A stretch of 64,000 nt of DNA, from NCBI GenBank assembly GCA_018052735.1, contig JAGPMT010000008.1, positions 1 through 64,000 of the forward strand, written 5' to 3'. Position 1 is the stretch's first letter; every line of letters begins with the position of its first letter. Positions 28,732-39,983 of this stretch are shown here, in pieces. This DNA is from Phycisphaerae bacterium. GTDB taxonomy: Bacteria > Planctomycetota > Phycisphaerae > Sedimentisphaerales > Anaerohalosphaeraceae. A model generated the notes under the pieces. The model saw only the letters and a program-made list of their open reading frames with translations. It had not been told where the DNA came from and made no database searches. The translations under genes and the position numbers were made by a program.

Positions 28732-31700
28732 ATGCTCACGATTCAGAACCTATTTAGTTGGCTAACGGTTGCGGCACTGCTGTACAGCGGAGTTGTAACG
28801 GCTTTAGCCGTTGAACCGCCGCATCCGATTTTGAGTATCCCCGGCAGTTCCAATCCGACTTTGGCCAACGCCATTATTAATAATTACACCGAAACGGAGT
28901 ATGTCAACAACTTCGTCCCCCGCCAATCGCCTCGGAATAATAGTTACGGCTTTGTGCCGGCAGTAGTTCCGGGGGATACGGGCTGGTCATGGAGTTCATC
29001 GACACCCAACCTGATTACCAGTACGCCCAGCGGGACGGTCTTTCCGACCACACCTGCGTATCCAATTTATTACGAAAATGTGCTGGTAACCAGCGGCAAG
29101 ACGCTGGCGATGCCGTATTATCTTCGAGCCGGCAGTTCGACGGCCAAGTCGATGGTGTTTGAACTGATCAATCACAATAAACGCAACAAACTGCGGAGCG
29201 ACCTGAATGTTTTAGCCCCCACGTACATGGCCAGCGGCAGCACCCATGCGACGCGCAACCAAGCCTACGCCCGCCGCATCGCTGTTGCACTGCTGGATTG
29301 GGCTGCATATATGCCGGATTATGTTATGACAGCCAAGAACAGCGCAACTTATATTAACGCCGGGCCGGACTATATCCTGTCCAGCGATTTACAGCGGGCC
29401 AGTGACCATAACGGGCTGGCCCACGAATGGGCGGATGATGAATTGTTTGCCTTTGATGCAATATACGACAGTCCGGCGCTGGCGCAATTGAGCATAGAAA
29501 AGGGCTTTGATGTCCGGCAGTATATTACAGATAATTTGTATTGCAACGAAGGCGATTTCATCGTTTACCGTGTGCCGATCAATGTGGCGATTTCAAGCAA
29601 TCTGTCGGGGCCCTATACTGTGCTGGCACTTGTGGCGCGAGTCCTGAACCGGCCGGATTACATCGACTATATGGACCGGTATTTGGATGCAACTGTGACC
29701 CGAAAAATCCAGCGGGACGGGACGCTGAGTGAAGGGATGGGTTATTCCATCGGCTACATCAACGAGAATCTCGACGCCGCGCGAAACACACGGAATTATT
29801 TTTTGACTCGGCCTGCCGACACCCCCGAATTGCAGGCCATCAGTGTCCGTACTAATACTTATGTCAATATTCTCGAATACGGCCGGGCGCAGTGGCAGGC
29901 TGCCAGCTTGCCCAACGGTCAGCTTCCCTCATTCGGCGATACGCCGTTTAAGACATACTTTGCTGCCCGCAACAGCGGCACCTCCGTCCTGCTGCCTGCC
30001 TACGGTTCGGTTTCAATGGGTGCCGGCAGCAGCACAGCTGTACAGCTCAATCAGTGTTTCGCCGGCGATAACAACCACATGCGTTCCGATACCTGTGCGT
30101 ATGTATTGTGGGCTTTTGGTAATGAAGTTTTGGGCAATGTGCGCTACCACAACGGCACACCGGGCCGACAGTTTACTGAACAAATCTTGGCCTATAATGC
30201 TGTTACTATCGACCGCAGCGATATGGCCAGTCCCTCAGCCAGCACCTATGGCAACGGCGATTTGACATTGTACGAGCCGGGGCAGGACGGTCTGGCTGTG
30301 ACGGAAATTGACGGCCAGAGGGCCTACCATAACAAGGCCTCGCGCTACCAGCGCATCATGCTGCTCAATACGATGGATTTGACACGTCCCTATGCGGTAG
30401 ATATATTCAGGGTGACGGGGGGCACAACACACGATTATGTCTGGCACGGTTCAATTCGATATGACCAAACTGCCCAATGCAGTTTTGCTTTGACGCCGAT
30501 GCCCGGCGAGACACCCATGCTGGAAGGATCTGAAACATGGTATGAACCGACCAGTTCGGGTTCTTCATTTCCCTATTACGGTTTTTTCCGTGACATGAGC
30601 AGCAATCCAGCGCCGGGCAATTTTCAGATCAGCTATCTGGATACCAACCGCTCCTCGCCGCGTGACACCAAACTGTGGATGACCTCTGAGCCGGAACAAT
30701 ATACCGTCTATATGGGCCGCACGCCTGTCCCGGCGCGTGTGGACAGCGAACCTATCAACTGGTGGGTCAATGGTCTGTGGCGGCCGTCGACAATTATCCG
30801 CAGGCGGACTGCCTCCGGTCCGCTGCATGACTTATTCGTCAGCGTTATTGAACCGCTCAACAACGGTGTTAGTCGAATTGCATCCGTCGAACGCATTCCG
30901 ATGGCTGGTTCGCAACTGGAATCAGCGGGCTTGCGTGTTATGTTTACCGATGGGCGGGCGGATACCTATATTGTGAACCTGCACAATCCGCAGGTGGCCG
31001 GCGCCAATACCGGCTCCGCTACGGTGACAACCGCCGATGGAAGCTATTCGCTGACGGGGCGCATCGGAATGCATACAACAGGCAGCGGCAATGCGCGGGT
31101 ATGGGTGATGAACGCAAGCAGTTTCCAGTACCCCGGCGGTTCGTTTATGCCGTCGAACCTATATTATTCCGGCCAGATTACAGGCCAAACCCGCATCCTG
31201 AAAGGTGACAGTTATGATGCGCTGATTACCGATACATCGCTGCCGCTGGGTACGGTTCTGCGCGGCAAATACCTCTCGATGACGTTTGGGACCCTCTCCG
31301 GAAGCGGCACAACAGGCATCAGCCAGATGTTTGAGATTGATCAGGTTATGCAATCTGACGGCCAATATCATATCCAGCTTCCCAGCGACCATTATCTGGA
31401 TATTACGGATGCCGTTTCCATCAGCGGCAGCGGTGCTGATATCTGGGCAGCGGCAGACCAATTTCATTACGCGTGGCAATCACAAACTGGCGATCTGACA
31501 CTTACCGCACGGGTATTGAGCCAGACAAATACCAACGCTTGGGCTAAATCCGGCGTTATGATTCGTGAAAGCAGCGCCGCCAACTCGCGCTATGTCGGCC
31601 TGTATATAACGCCGAGTAATGGCGTGAGTATGCAGTACCGCGACGCCGCCGGCGCAAATGCCATTGACTTTGCCCGTACTGCCGGCCTGACTGCCCCGCG

Positions 31701-33333
31701 CTGGCTGCGCTTGGTACGGTCGGGCAATACTTTCATCGGTTATCAGTCCGTCGACGGGATAAACTGGATACAGGTTGGATCTTCCGGTGTCAGCATATCT
31801 ATGCCGGCTGCCGTCCTGACGGGTCTGGTCGTTTGTTCGCATAATAACAGCGTTCTGAACACGACTACTTTCGATAATATCAGTGCAGAGCTGCCCTTGA
31901 CCAGTGCAGATATTGGTGCGGTTGGCCTGGCTGGAAGTACGGCATACAGCGACATTACGATTGAGCAAGTTGCCCCGCTGCGGACGTTTAACGGGGTCAG
32001 TACATTTGAGATTGCGCTAAGTGCTTCGCGGGCGGCTGCACCCCCCGATACCCCAACAGACCTGCGCGCCATTGCCGGCAATGGGCAGGTAACGCTGAGC
32101 TGGACAGCGGCTGCAGCGAGTTATATCGTTAGACGGTCAGAGATTAGCGGGGGGCCTTACGTTATCGTCGCAAGCCCGATGACGGCCTATTATACGGACA
32201 CAGATGTTGTTAACGGCACGACGTACTATTATGTGGTTGCAGCGGTCAATGAGGCGGGACAAAGTTCCGATTCTCTGCAGGTCAGCGCAACGCCGAGTGC
32301 CTCGGCGCCAACGGGACTGGTGGCGCGATTTGCGTTCGATAACGGTACGGCTGCCGATTCCTCCGGTTATGGAAATCACGGCATCCTTTATGGCGGCTTG
32401 ACATCGATACACGATGCCCAGCGAGGTAATGTCCTCAGCTTTGACGGTGTTAACGGCAGCTACATACGGGTCCCCAGCAGCCCCTCGCTCAATGCGGTGG
32501 CCAAACAAATCACAATTGCTATGTGGCTTTATACCAACACAACGGCTGTCCGCCAACTGATTGAAAAGGGCGGAACCAGCGGTGCGGCATGGTATACTGC
32601 GCCGTGGGGGATCCGACTGGAAACCAACCGCCAGCTTTTGTTGAAGTGGGGCAATGCAGATTTTCTGAAATCGACCGCTATTCCGTCCAATACGTGGACG
32701 CATGTGGCGATGACTTACGATTCGACGCTGGGAACAAACAACACCAAGTTTTATATTAATGGACTTCCGGATACGCAGGCCCACTGGACAGGGGCAGCGG
32801 CTCCCAACAGCTACGATCTGTTCATCGGTACCGATTTTTACAACAATACCTCCCGCTGGGCCTATCTGGGCTGCATGGAAGATGTCCGCATCTATAATCG
32901 GGCTTTAACCCCGGGTGAAATTGCCGAACTGACAACAGCACCCGCCGCCCCAACGGGCCTTGCGGTGACCGGCGGCAACAGTCAGGTCGATCTGGCGTGG
33001 AATGCGTCCCCGGGTGCAGTCAGCTATGCGGTCAAACGCTCGACTGTTCCCGGCGGGCCTTATACAACAATTATTGAAGGGATAATGACACTCCATTACA
33101 GTGACAGCACTGTTGTAAACGGCACGAGATATTATTATGTCATTTCTGCTTCCAACAGTGCCGGCAATGAAAGCACCAACAGTGCAGAAATGTCGGCTGT
33201 GCCGCACCGTCCGGGTGATCTGACACTTGACAATGCCGTAAATATGGACGATATGGCTGCGTTATCTGCCGGCTGGCAGACGTTGTATGAGATTGAAACC
33301 ATGTTTGAAATAGCTGCCAACTGGCTTGATTAA
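28732..33333 (+). CDS. Giant heparinase II/III-like lyase with DUF1349-like, FN3 and LamG modules
   Basis: 1533 residues with an N-terminal signal (about 1-27). A toroid domain (about 40-410, including GTLSEGMGYSIGYI and LPSFGDTPFKTYF) and a beta-sandwich half (about 430-840, including NHMRSDTCAY, YNAVTIDRSDM and YAVDIFRVTGGTTHDYVWHG) match the heparinase II/III superfamily (PL12/15/17/21 clan), lyases of acidic polysaccharides. A DUF1349-like jelly roll (about 913-1053, KSGVMIRESS), FN3 (about 1106-1187), LamG (about 1197-1400), a second FN3 and a short degenerate EF-hand tail (GDLTLDNAVNMDDM, EIAANWLD) follow. The tail has lost most calcium ligands in its second motif. Family-level substrate cannot be read. 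The next gene starts 18 bp later. Confidence 0.82.
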   Translation: MLTIQNLFSWLTVAALLYSGVVTALAVEPPHPILSIPGSSNPTLANAIINNYTETEYVNNFVPRQSPRNNSYGFVPAVVPGDTGWSWSSSTPNLITSTPSGTVFPTTPAYPIYYENVLVTSGKTLAMPYYLRAGSSTAKSMVFELINHNKRNKLRSDLNVLAPTYMASGSTHATRNQAYARRIAVALLDWAAYMPDYVMTAKNSATYINAGPDYILSSDLQRASDHNGLAHEWADDELFAFDAIYDSPALAQLSIEKGFDVRQYITDNLYCNEGDFIVYRVPINVAISSNLSGPYTVLALVARVLNRPDYIDYMDRYLDATVTRKIQRDGTLSEGMGYSIGYINENLDAARNTRNYFLTRPADTPELQAISVRTNTYVNILEYGRAQWQAASLPNGQLPSFGDTPFKTYFAARNSGTSVLLPAYGSVSMGAGSSTAVQLNQCFAGDNNHMRSDTCAYVLWAFGNEVLGNVRYHNGTPGRQFTEQILAYNAVTIDRSDMASPSASTYGNGDLTLYEPGQDGLAVTEIDGQRAYHNKASRYQRIMLLNTMDLTRPYAVDIFRVTGGTTHDYVWHGSIRYDQTAQCSFALTPMPGETPMLEGSETWYEPTSSGSSFPYYGFFRDMSSNPAPGNFQISYLDTNRSSPRDTKLWMTSEPEQYTVYMGRTPVPARVDSEPINWWVNGLWRPSTIIRRRTASGPLHDLFVSVIEPLNNGVSRIASVERIPMAGSQLESAGLRVMFTDGRADTYIVNLHNPQVAGANTGSATVTTADGSYSLTGRIGMHTTGSGNARVWVMNASSFQYPGGSFMPSNLYYSGQITGQTRILKGDSYDALITDTSLPLGTVLRGKYLSMTFGTLSGSGTTGISQMFEIDQVMQSDGQYHIQLPSDHYLDITDAVSISGSGADIWAAADQFHYAWQSQTGDLTLTARVLSQTNTNAWAKSGVMIRESSAANSRYVGLYITPSNGVSMQYRDAAGANAIDFARTAGLTAPRWLRLVRSGNTFIGYQSVDGINWIQVGSSGVSISMPAAVLTGLVVCSHNNSVLNTTTFDNISAELPLTSADIGAVGLAGSTAYSDITIEQVAPLRTFNGVSTFEIALSASRAAAPPDTPTDLRAIAGNGQVTLSWTAAAASYIVRRSEISGGPYVIVASPMTAYYTDTDVVNGTTYYYVVAAVNEAGQSSDSLQVSATPSASAPTGLVARFAFDNGTAADSSGYGNHGILYGGLTSIHDAQRGNVLSFDGVNGSYIRVPSSPSLNAVAKQITIAMWLYTNTTAVRQLIEKGGTSGAAWYTAPWGIRLETNRQLLLKWGNADFLKSTAIPSNTWTHVAMTYDSTLGTNNTKFYINGLPDTQAHWTGAAAPNSYDLFIGTDFYNNTSRWAYLGCMEDVRIYNRALTPGEIAELTTAPAAPTGLAVTGGNSQVDLAWNASPGAVSYAVKRSTVPGGPYTTIIEGIMTLHYSDSTVVNGTRYYYVISASNSAGNESTNSAEMSAVPHRPGDLTLDNAVNMDDMAALSAGWQTLYEIETMFEIAANWLD

Positions 33334-33351
33334 AACATGAAAGGATACACG

Positions 33352-36300
33352 ATGGGAAAAGGAATTTCGATGGTTTTTGTGACGACTGTTTTTTACGCTG
33401 TATTATTGTGGGCCGTCCCGGCAATATCGCAAACAGATGCCGATATTCTTTCAATACCGGGAATTGAACTGACCGAACGGCAAAAGCAGCCGGATTTGGC
33501 TTGGTGGCGGCAGTCAATGCAAAATCGTGACCAGCGGCTTACTTGGTGGAGAAAAGCACGTTTTGGGATGTTTATTCATTGGGGGGTGTATTCTGGACCT
33601 GGCGGGGAGTGGAAAGGTCAAAAAGTCAGCGGCTATGCCGAACACCTGATGCGAAAATGCAAGATTCCCCGTCAGGAATATCTGGAACAGGTCGCCCGCA
33701 AATTCAATCCGGTAGACTATGATCCAGCCGAATGGGTGGCGCTGGCTAAAGCCGCCGGCATGGGGTATATTGTTATTACTGCCAAGCACCACGACGGCTT
33801 TGCAATGTACGATTCGGCGGTGTCTGATTTTGATATCGTGGATGCAACGCCTTACGGCAAGGATATTCTTGCGCGTCTGCGGGACGAATGCCGCAAACAA
33901 GGTATCCAATTCGGTGTGTATTACTCCCATGCCTTTGACTGGGAGCACCCCAATGCTCCCGGCAATGACTGGGAATATCAAAATCCCGGCGGCGACCTTG
34001 GTTTGTGGGGCGGTGTGCGCTGGTATGACCAGCATCCAGAAATGGTCGAACGTATCCGCAAATATGTTGATGAAAAATCAATTCCCCAAATCCGAGAATT
34101 GATTAACAATTATCATCCCTCGATTATCTGGTTCGATACATCCAGCAAGCTGCCGGGTTCTGAGCTTCTCCGGATTCTCAAAGCCGTACGGCAGGAAAGT
34201 AACGACGTTATCGTCAACAGCCGTGTAGGCGGCGAAGGCGGCAATTACGGCGACTACCGATCCACGGCAGACAGACCCGCCGAATTTGTACCCGTTCGAG
34301 AGTCCGACTGGGAGGGTATTCCCACGACGAATGAATCTTATGGGTACAGTAAGCATGATAAAAGCCACAAGCCGGCAGCACATTTTATTCAGCTTCTTGC
34401 CAAAGCTGTTTGCCGGGGCGGAAACCTGATGATGAATATAGGCCCTATGGGCAGCGGCAAATTTGCTTCCGAAGATATTGAGATTCTCAACGGCATCGCT
34501 GAGTGGATGAAATATTATAGGCATACTGTGATTGAAACAGATCGTTCCCCCATTCCTTTGCAGAATTGGGGAGCGGTGACCCGAAAGGGCAATACCCTTT
34601 ATCTTCATATATTTGATTGGCCTGAGGACCAGATTCTGCTGCTGGGCGGACTAAAAAATAGGGTGCGTTCTGTTAACCTTCTCGATAGAAGTGAAAAAAA
34701 GACTCTTTCTTTTGAACGTCTTAATCCCTTTGATATTCAGATTTCTCTGCCCCCTGCGCCGCCGGATAAAGTCGATAGTGTTGTTGAAGTTGTTTTTGAA
34801 GGCACTCCTGATGGGGCCGCTTCCCGTCTTCTGGATTCCCGTGTTCCAAATCGTCTTCATGTCTTTGACAGCGATTTGCACGACCGCGTCCGCTTTATGG
34901 ACGGCAAAACAAATCGGGACTGTACCCAAGAGTGGAATGATCCGCGGGCTGTTATCAGCTGGAAAGCACGTCTGATACAAGAAACAGTTTTCGAACTGCA
35001 ATTGATTAGCGTCGAAAATACTGCTGGCCAGGGACGCTATGAATTAAAAGTGGATAACCAGATCTTTTCGGAACCTGTAAGCAAAGACAGTGCCGTTACA
35101 ACGGCGGGACGCATAACGCTGGCGGCGGGCGAACATGCTATTTCTATTCGGCCGCTTGATGTCGGCCAAGGCGAATTAACCCGTCTTCGCCGGATGGACC
35201 TGATTCCAATTAAAAATCCTCCGCTGAAAATGTGGTACTCAAAACCTGCACAGAAATGGGAAGAGGCCTTGCCCATAGGCAATGGCCGGCTGGGAGCAAT
35301 GGTATTTGGCGGTTCAAAGAAGGAGCACCTGCAGCTTAATGAAGATACATTGTATTCCGGGTATCCGGGTTATCGAGATGTTAAATTGAACATTTATGAA
35401 AGTCTGCCGAAGGTTGTTGAAATGCTGAATGCCCGCCGTTTTGCGGAAGCAGATGATTTTATCACAAAAAACTGGCTCGGCGCAGGTCAGGCCTGTTATC
35501 AGCCGCTGGGGGACTTATATATTGATTTTGAGCATAGTGAACAGGTTTCAAATTATAGGCGCCAGCTGGATATTTCGTCGGCGTTATGCCGGATTTCCTA
35601 CACGGCCGATAATATCCTGTATCAGCGGGACATATTTGCAAGTTATCCGGATAATGTCATTGTTATTCGTCTGACCGCAGACAAACCTTCTTCTTTGAAT
35701 TTCTCCATACGGATGGATTCGCCGCATCCGACTGCAGCAGTCAGGGCAGATGATGCAAGACATCTGGAAATGACGGGACAAGTTCCCGGCTTGGTGCTTC
35801 GGCGTACACTCAAATGGGTTGAAGACCGGAACGAAACGTGGAAATATCCTCAAATCTGGGACGAAAACGGCCGGCGCAGAGATCCGGAAAAAACCATCTT
35901 TTATGGGGACGCTATAGGCGGTGAAGGAATGTTTTTCCATGCTGCTGTTTCAGTGTCATTACGCGGGGGACAAACGAAGGCTGCTGCCGATCGTCTTACT
36001 GTAAATGGTGCAGATGAAGCCGTCATTCTCTTCAATGCAGCCTCCAGTTTTAACGGCTTTGATAAAAATCCTGTTCGCCAGGGTCTGGATGCAGCTGCAA
36101 AATCAAAAGGTTTTCTTAGAGCGGCAGGGCAATACAGTTATAAGGATTTGCTTGGACGCCATACAGCGGATTACAAGGCGTTGTTCGATCGTGTCTGGCT
36201 TGATTTGGGCGGCTGGAATGAGTATGCCGAGATGCCGACGGATCAGCGGATCGCTCAATTTGGTCAAGTCCGGGACCCGATGCTGATAACCTTGTATTTT

Positions 36301-37611
36301 CAATTTGGGCGTTATCTTATGATTTCCGGTTCACGACCCGGCACTCAGCCCCTTAACCTGCAGGGCATATGGAATCCCCATATTGTTCCGCCGTGGGCCA
36401 GTGCCTATACCTTGAATATTAATACTGAAATGAATTACTGGCCGGTGGACATCTGCAATTTGTCTGAATGTTTTGAGCCGCTGGCTCAGATGATTCAGGA
36501 ATTAGCAGTCGACGGCCGTAAAGTCGCCAGCGAAGTGTATCATGCTGACGGCTGGGTCTCTCACCACAACACCTCCATATGGCGGGATGCACAGCCGGTT
36601 GATAATGTGACCCGAACCTCATTTTGGCCAATGAGTTCGGGCTGGCTTTGTCTGCCCCTTTATGACCATTATTTGTTTACTGGAGATGAAGATTATCTCC
36701 GCAGCAGGGCATATCCTCTTATGAAGGGGGCCTGTGAATTTTATCTCGATTGGATGGTTGAAGACTCACAGGGGTTTCTTATAACACCGGTTTCTACTTC
36801 TCCTGAAAATGACTTCTTCTATACAGATGCCGCAGGCAAACAACAGCGAGCCGGCGTTTGTAGGGGAACGGCAATGGATATGGCTATTATCCGGGAGCTG
36901 TTTGCCAATACTATTGAGGCCTCCCGGCGTCTTCAAGTGGATGCAGAATTCCGATCGCTTCTTCAGAACAAATTGCCAAAACTGCGGCCTTATCAGATTG
37001 GTTCTCAAGGACAGCTGCTCGAGTGGCAGGAGGAATTTGCCGAACCTGAGCCTGCGCATCGTCATATTTCCCATCTTTTTGGTCTCCATCCCGGCACTCA
37101 AATTACCCCGCTGAAGACACCCGAACTGGCCAATGCGGCACGCAAAACACTGCAATTGCGGGGCGATGGCGGCACCGGCTGGAGCAAGGCATGGAAAATT
37201 AATTTCTGGGCACGGCTGGAAGACGGCGATCACGCCTTCAAAATGCTCTGTGAACAGATCACCAAGTCAACACTGACGAACTTGTTTGATACACATCCTC
37301 CTTTTCAGATTGACGGCAACTTTGGCGGCACGGCGGGGATAGCAGAAATGCTTCTTCAGAGTCATGCGGGGCAGGTTGTGCTTCTTCCGGCTCTGCCGTC
37401 GGCATTATCCAGCGGGTCTGTTCGCGGATTACGGGCTCGCGGGGGTTTCGAAATAGAAATGGATTGGACGGATGGATGCCTTACATCGGCCCGGATTAAA
37501 TCCCTGCTCGGCAATCCGCTTCATCTTCGATACCGGAGTAAAAGCGCGGCGTATCATACCCAGAGCGGCCAGATGCTGACAGTGAACTCGAACCTTGAAG
37601 AAGTGCAATAA
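33352..37611 (+). CDS. Bifunctional GH29-GH95 alpha-L-fucosidase fusion
   Basis: About 1419 residues. ATG 33352 lies just after GAAAGGA; the ATG at 33337 would place that site inside the gene. The signal peptide ends AVPAISQ. GH29 (about 45-480): [25 protein letters not shown] and IIWFDTSS with the nucleophile Asp near 258. A beta-sandwich linker (about 490-615) follows, then a complete GH95 domain (about 623-1415): [32 protein letters not shown] (near 1022), EWQEEF with [13 protein letters not shown] (near 1222) and FQIDGNFGG (near 1316). GH29 works with retention and GH95 with inversion; both remove alpha-L-fucose or, for some GH95, L-galactose, usually with different linkage preference. 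Both catalytic sets look intact. Confidence 0.9.
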   Translation: MGKGISMVFVTTVFYAVLLWAVPAISQTDADILSIPGIELTERQKQPDLAWWRQSMQNRDQRLTWWRKARFGMFIHWGVYSGPGGEWKGQKVSGYAEHLMRKCKIPRQEYLEQVARKFNPVDYDPAEWVALAKAAGMGYIVITAKHHDGFAMYDSAVSDFDIVDATPYGKDILARLRDECRKQGIQFGVYYSHAFDWEHPNAPGNDWEYQNPGGDLGLWGGVRWYDQHPEMVERIRKYVDEKSIPQIRELINNYHPSIIWFDTSSKLPGSELLRILKAVRQESNDVIVNSRVGGEGGNYGDYRSTADRPAEFVPVRESDWEGIPTTNESYGYSKHDKSHKPAAHFIQLLAKAVCRGGNLMMNIGPMGSGKFASEDIEILNGIAEWMKYYRHTVIETDRSPIPLQNWGAVTRKGNTLYLHIFDWPEDQILLLGGLKNRVRSVNLLDRSEKKTLSFERLNPFDIQISLPPAPPDKVDSVVEVVFEGTPDGAASRLLDSRVPNRLHVFDSDLHDRVRFMDGKTNRDCTQEWNDPRAVISWKARLIQETVFELQLISVENTAGQGRYELKVDNQIFSEPVSKDSAVTTAGRITLAAGEHAISIRPLDVGQGELTRLRRMDLIPIKNPPLKMWYSKPAQKWEEALPIGNGRLGAMVFGGSKKEHLQLNEDTLYSGYPGYRDVKLNIYESLPKVVEMLNARRFAEADDFITKNWLGAGQACYQPLGDLYIDFEHSEQVSNYRRQLDISSALCRISYTADNILYQRDIFASYPDNVIVIRLTADKPSSLNFSIRMDSPHPTAAVRADDARHLEMTGQVPGLVLRRTLKWVEDRNETWKYPQIWDENGRRRDPEKTIFYGDAIGGEGMFFHAAVSVSLRGGQTKAAADRLTVNGADEAVILFNAASSFNGFDKNPVRQGLDAAAKSKGFLRAAGQYSYKDLLGRHTADYKALFDRVWLDLGGWNEYAEMPTDQRIAQFGQVRDPMLITLYFQFGRYLMISGSRPGTQPLNLQGIWNPHIVPPWASAYTLNINTEMNYWPVDICNLSECFEPLAQMIQELAVDGRKVASEVYHADGWVSHHNTSIWRDAQPVDNVTRTSFWPMSSGWLCLPLYDHYLFTGDEDYLRSRAYPLMKGACEFYLDWMVEDSQGFLITPVSTSPENDFFYTDAAGKQQRAGVCRGTAMDMAIIRELFANTIEASRRLQVDAEFRSLLQNKLPKLRPYQIGSQGQLLEWQEEFAEPEPAHRHISHLFGLHPGTQITPLKTPELANAARKTLQLRGDGGTGWSKAWKINFWARLEDGDHAFKMLCEQITKSTLTNLFDTHPPFQIDGNFGGTAGIAEMLLQSHAGQVVLLPALPSALSSGSVRGLRARGGFEIEMDWTDGCLTSARIKSLLGNPLHLRYRSKSAAYHTQSGQMLTVNSNLEEVQ

Positions 37612-37643
37612 AATCGTTTTCTTTTGAAAGGAGTTGTATCAGG

Positions 37644-39959
37644 ATGTTAAAGAAATGTGTTTTACTATTTGTATTGACAGCAGTATTTAGCAGTGCATGC
37701 TTTGTACTGGCTGTTCCTGAAACGGCAAAACTGCAGATTGAAAATATGCATACAGCTGTTGTCTTTGACAATCAGACCAAAAATGCAGCTGTCTATTCCA
37801 AAGATGCTCAGAAAACATATATTTCGTCTATCCAATTTAAAGAAGCATTAGCCACTGCACACAGAAATGATCTGAACGACACGGGATTCGGCAAAGGGCA
37901 GGCTATAGAGATTGTGACCGTCTCCGGCGATCGTCAGAGGCTGGCTCTTTATGATAGGCTTCCGTTTGTGTTTATGCAGAGCACAATCCATAATGCGTCA
38001 GCTGCAATTAAAACAATTCCATATTATGCACCTTGCGTGCTCAAACTTGATCTGCAAAAATCCCCCCGTCAGCTAAAGGCACACGGCACAGCCGGACTTA
38101 CCGCGGTGGACAAGAAATCCAACAGTGGAAGCTACGCATTTTTATCCATTGTTGATCCCGATACCCGAAAGGGTGTCGTTGCTGCGTGGCTGACTAACGA
38201 GCGCGGCAGCGGCGTCTTGTTTTCGGATATTCAGGGTACATCAGTAATTCTTGAGCCGCGGATTGACTATGGGCGCCTGCAGCTGCAGACCGGCCAAAGC
38301 GAAACTCTTGAAACCTTGCTGGTTGGCTGGTTTGATGATGTACGCTTGGGCCTCGAAGCCTATGCAGAGGCGGTGGCTCAGAAGTATGCTATCGTTTTGC
38401 CCCCGCAGCCGACAGTATATTGCACATGGTATCATGCGGGAGCATCGAATGAAAAGGATCTTATTCAGAATGCTGCCTTTGCTAAAGAACATCTGGCCCC
38501 CTTTGGTTTCTCGGTTGTTCAGATTGATGACAAATGGCAGGATGGCAAGTCCACAAATGGTCCCCGAAAAAACTTTACCCAAGTCCAGCCCAACGGGCCT
38601 TATAAATCGGGCATGAAGACCGCAGCGGATAATATTAAAAAACTCGGATTGACACCCGGCATCTGGTTTATGCCTTTTGCGGGGACTTTTGATGATCCTT
38701 ATTTTGCAGACAAACAATATCTGTTTGCTAAGAAAGACGGCAAACCGTTTGATACCAAATGGGGCGGCACCTGTTTTGATCTAACCAATCCTAAAACACA
38801 GCAGTATGTTTATGACATTGTTCATCGGATTGCTCATGAGTGGGGTTATCAGTATTTCAAAATGGATGGATTATATACTGGAACAGCTGCCCGTCTGATG
38901 TATATCAATGATAAATATGCTGATGACCAGCTCGGTGAATCTGTTCTCTACGACCCGTCGATGACTCATATCCAGTCTTATCGCACAGGTTTACAGATTG
39001 TCCGCAAGGCGGCCGGCAGGGACATTTTTTTCCTTGGCTGCTGCATTCCCCAGAATATGCGTTCCTTTGCTCCTGCAATGGGGCTGGTCGATGCAATGCG
39101 CATCGGCCCTGACAACAAGCGTACATGGGAAGCGATGCTTCGCGGTCCCCGATACGGCAGCAAAGTCTATTTCCTGCACAGACGGGTTTGGTATAATGAT
39201 CCTGACCCGATTTATGTGCAGGACGATGTTCCTCTTCAGCAGGCTATAACCTTATGTTCCTGGGTTACTATTTCGGGGCAATTAAACGCCAGCAGTACGG
39301 ATTATACCAAACTCCCCCCGGAACGATTGGATATCCTTAAGCGTACCATGCCTGCACACAATCTCACACCCCGGCCGGCGGATATTTTTGAGCAGGAGAT
39401 CCCTCGCATTTGGCTGCTGAGTGATGAACGTTCCGGGGTCCGTCGCGATGTTATTGCATTGTATAATTGGGACGATAAAAATACTGCAGAGATTCACTAT
39501 CCGCTTCGTAAAATCGGGCTGGATGGAGAAAAGCAGTATATCGGCTTCGATTACTGGGCCAATACATTCCTTGAACCATTCAGCGGCTCTGTCAAGGTCT
39601 CTTTGCCGCAGGCAGGCTGCAGCATCTTGTCTGTTCGCCCGGTAAGTTCGAATCCGATGCTGCTGAGCACCTCCCGCCATATTACACAGGGAATAGTGGA
39701 TGTCAAAGAAGAAAAATGGGACGAATCACTCAAAACGCTGACGGGTGTCAGCGAGGTCGTCGCCAATGATTCCTACGAGCTGCGCATTGCAGCAATGAAA
39801 GGAAATAGTATCTGGCAACTCAAATCTGTCAGTGTGTCAGAACCAGATCGGCAGGCCGGAACTGCTATAAGAATAATCAGCCAGAATGGGCCTTTTATCC
39901 GTTTGTTGATTGAGACAAAAGAAAGTCGGCAAGTCCGCTGGTATGCGGAATTCAATTAA
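37644..39959 (+). CDS. Clan GH-D alpha-galactosidase-like enzyme (GH36-like)
   Basis: 771 residues with signal peptide MLKKCVLLFVLTAVFSSACF, preceded by AAAGGAG. An N-terminal beta domain (about 25-260) is followed by a TIM barrel with WYHAGASNEKDL, VVQIDDKWQDG, PGIWFMPF, YFKMDGLY (nucleophile Asp near 405) and DAMRIGPDN (acid/base Asp near 486). This arrangement fits GH36-type alpha-galactosidases and relatives such as alpha-N-acetylgalactosaminidases. It lies 32 bp after the GH29-GH95 gene and 24 bp before GH105, inside the enzyme operon. It has no dockerin-like tail. Confidence 0.82.
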   Translation: MLKKCVLLFVLTAVFSSACFVLAVPETAKLQIENMHTAVVFDNQTKNAAVYSKDAQKTYISSIQFKEALATAHRNDLNDTGFGKGQAIEIVTVSGDRQRLALYDRLPFVFMQSTIHNASAAIKTIPYYAPCVLKLDLQKSPRQLKAHGTAGLTAVDKKSNSGSYAFLSIVDPDTRKGVVAAWLTNERGSGVLFSDIQGTSVILEPRIDYGRLQLQTGQSETLETLLVGWFDDVRLGLEAYAEAVAQKYAIVLPPQPTVYCTWYHAGASNEKDLIQNAAFAKEHLAPFGFSVVQIDDKWQDGKSTNGPRKNFTQVQPNGPYKSGMKTAADNIKKLGLTPGIWFMPFAGTFDDPYFADKQYLFAKKDGKPFDTKWGGTCFDLTNPKTQQYVYDIVHRIAHEWGYQYFKMDGLYTGTAARLMYINDKYADDQLGESVLYDPSMTHIQSYRTGLQIVRKAAGRDIFFLGCCIPQNMRSFAPAMGLVDAMRIGPDNKRTWEAMLRGPRYGSKVYFLHRRVWYNDPDPIYVQDDVPLQQAITLCSWVTISGQLNASSTDYTKLPPERLDILKRTMPAHNLTPRPADIFEQEIPRIWLLSDERSGVRRDVIALYNWDDKNTAEIHYPLRKIGLDGEKQYIGFDYWANTFLEPFSGSVKVSLPQAGCSILSVRPVSSNPMLLSTSRHITQGIVDVKEEKWDESLKTLTGVSEVVANDSYELRIAAMKGNSIWQLKSVSVSEPDRQAGTAIRIISQNGPFIRLLIETKESRQVRWYAEFN

Positions 39960-39983
39960 ACCGGCAGATACAGGAGAATAGCG

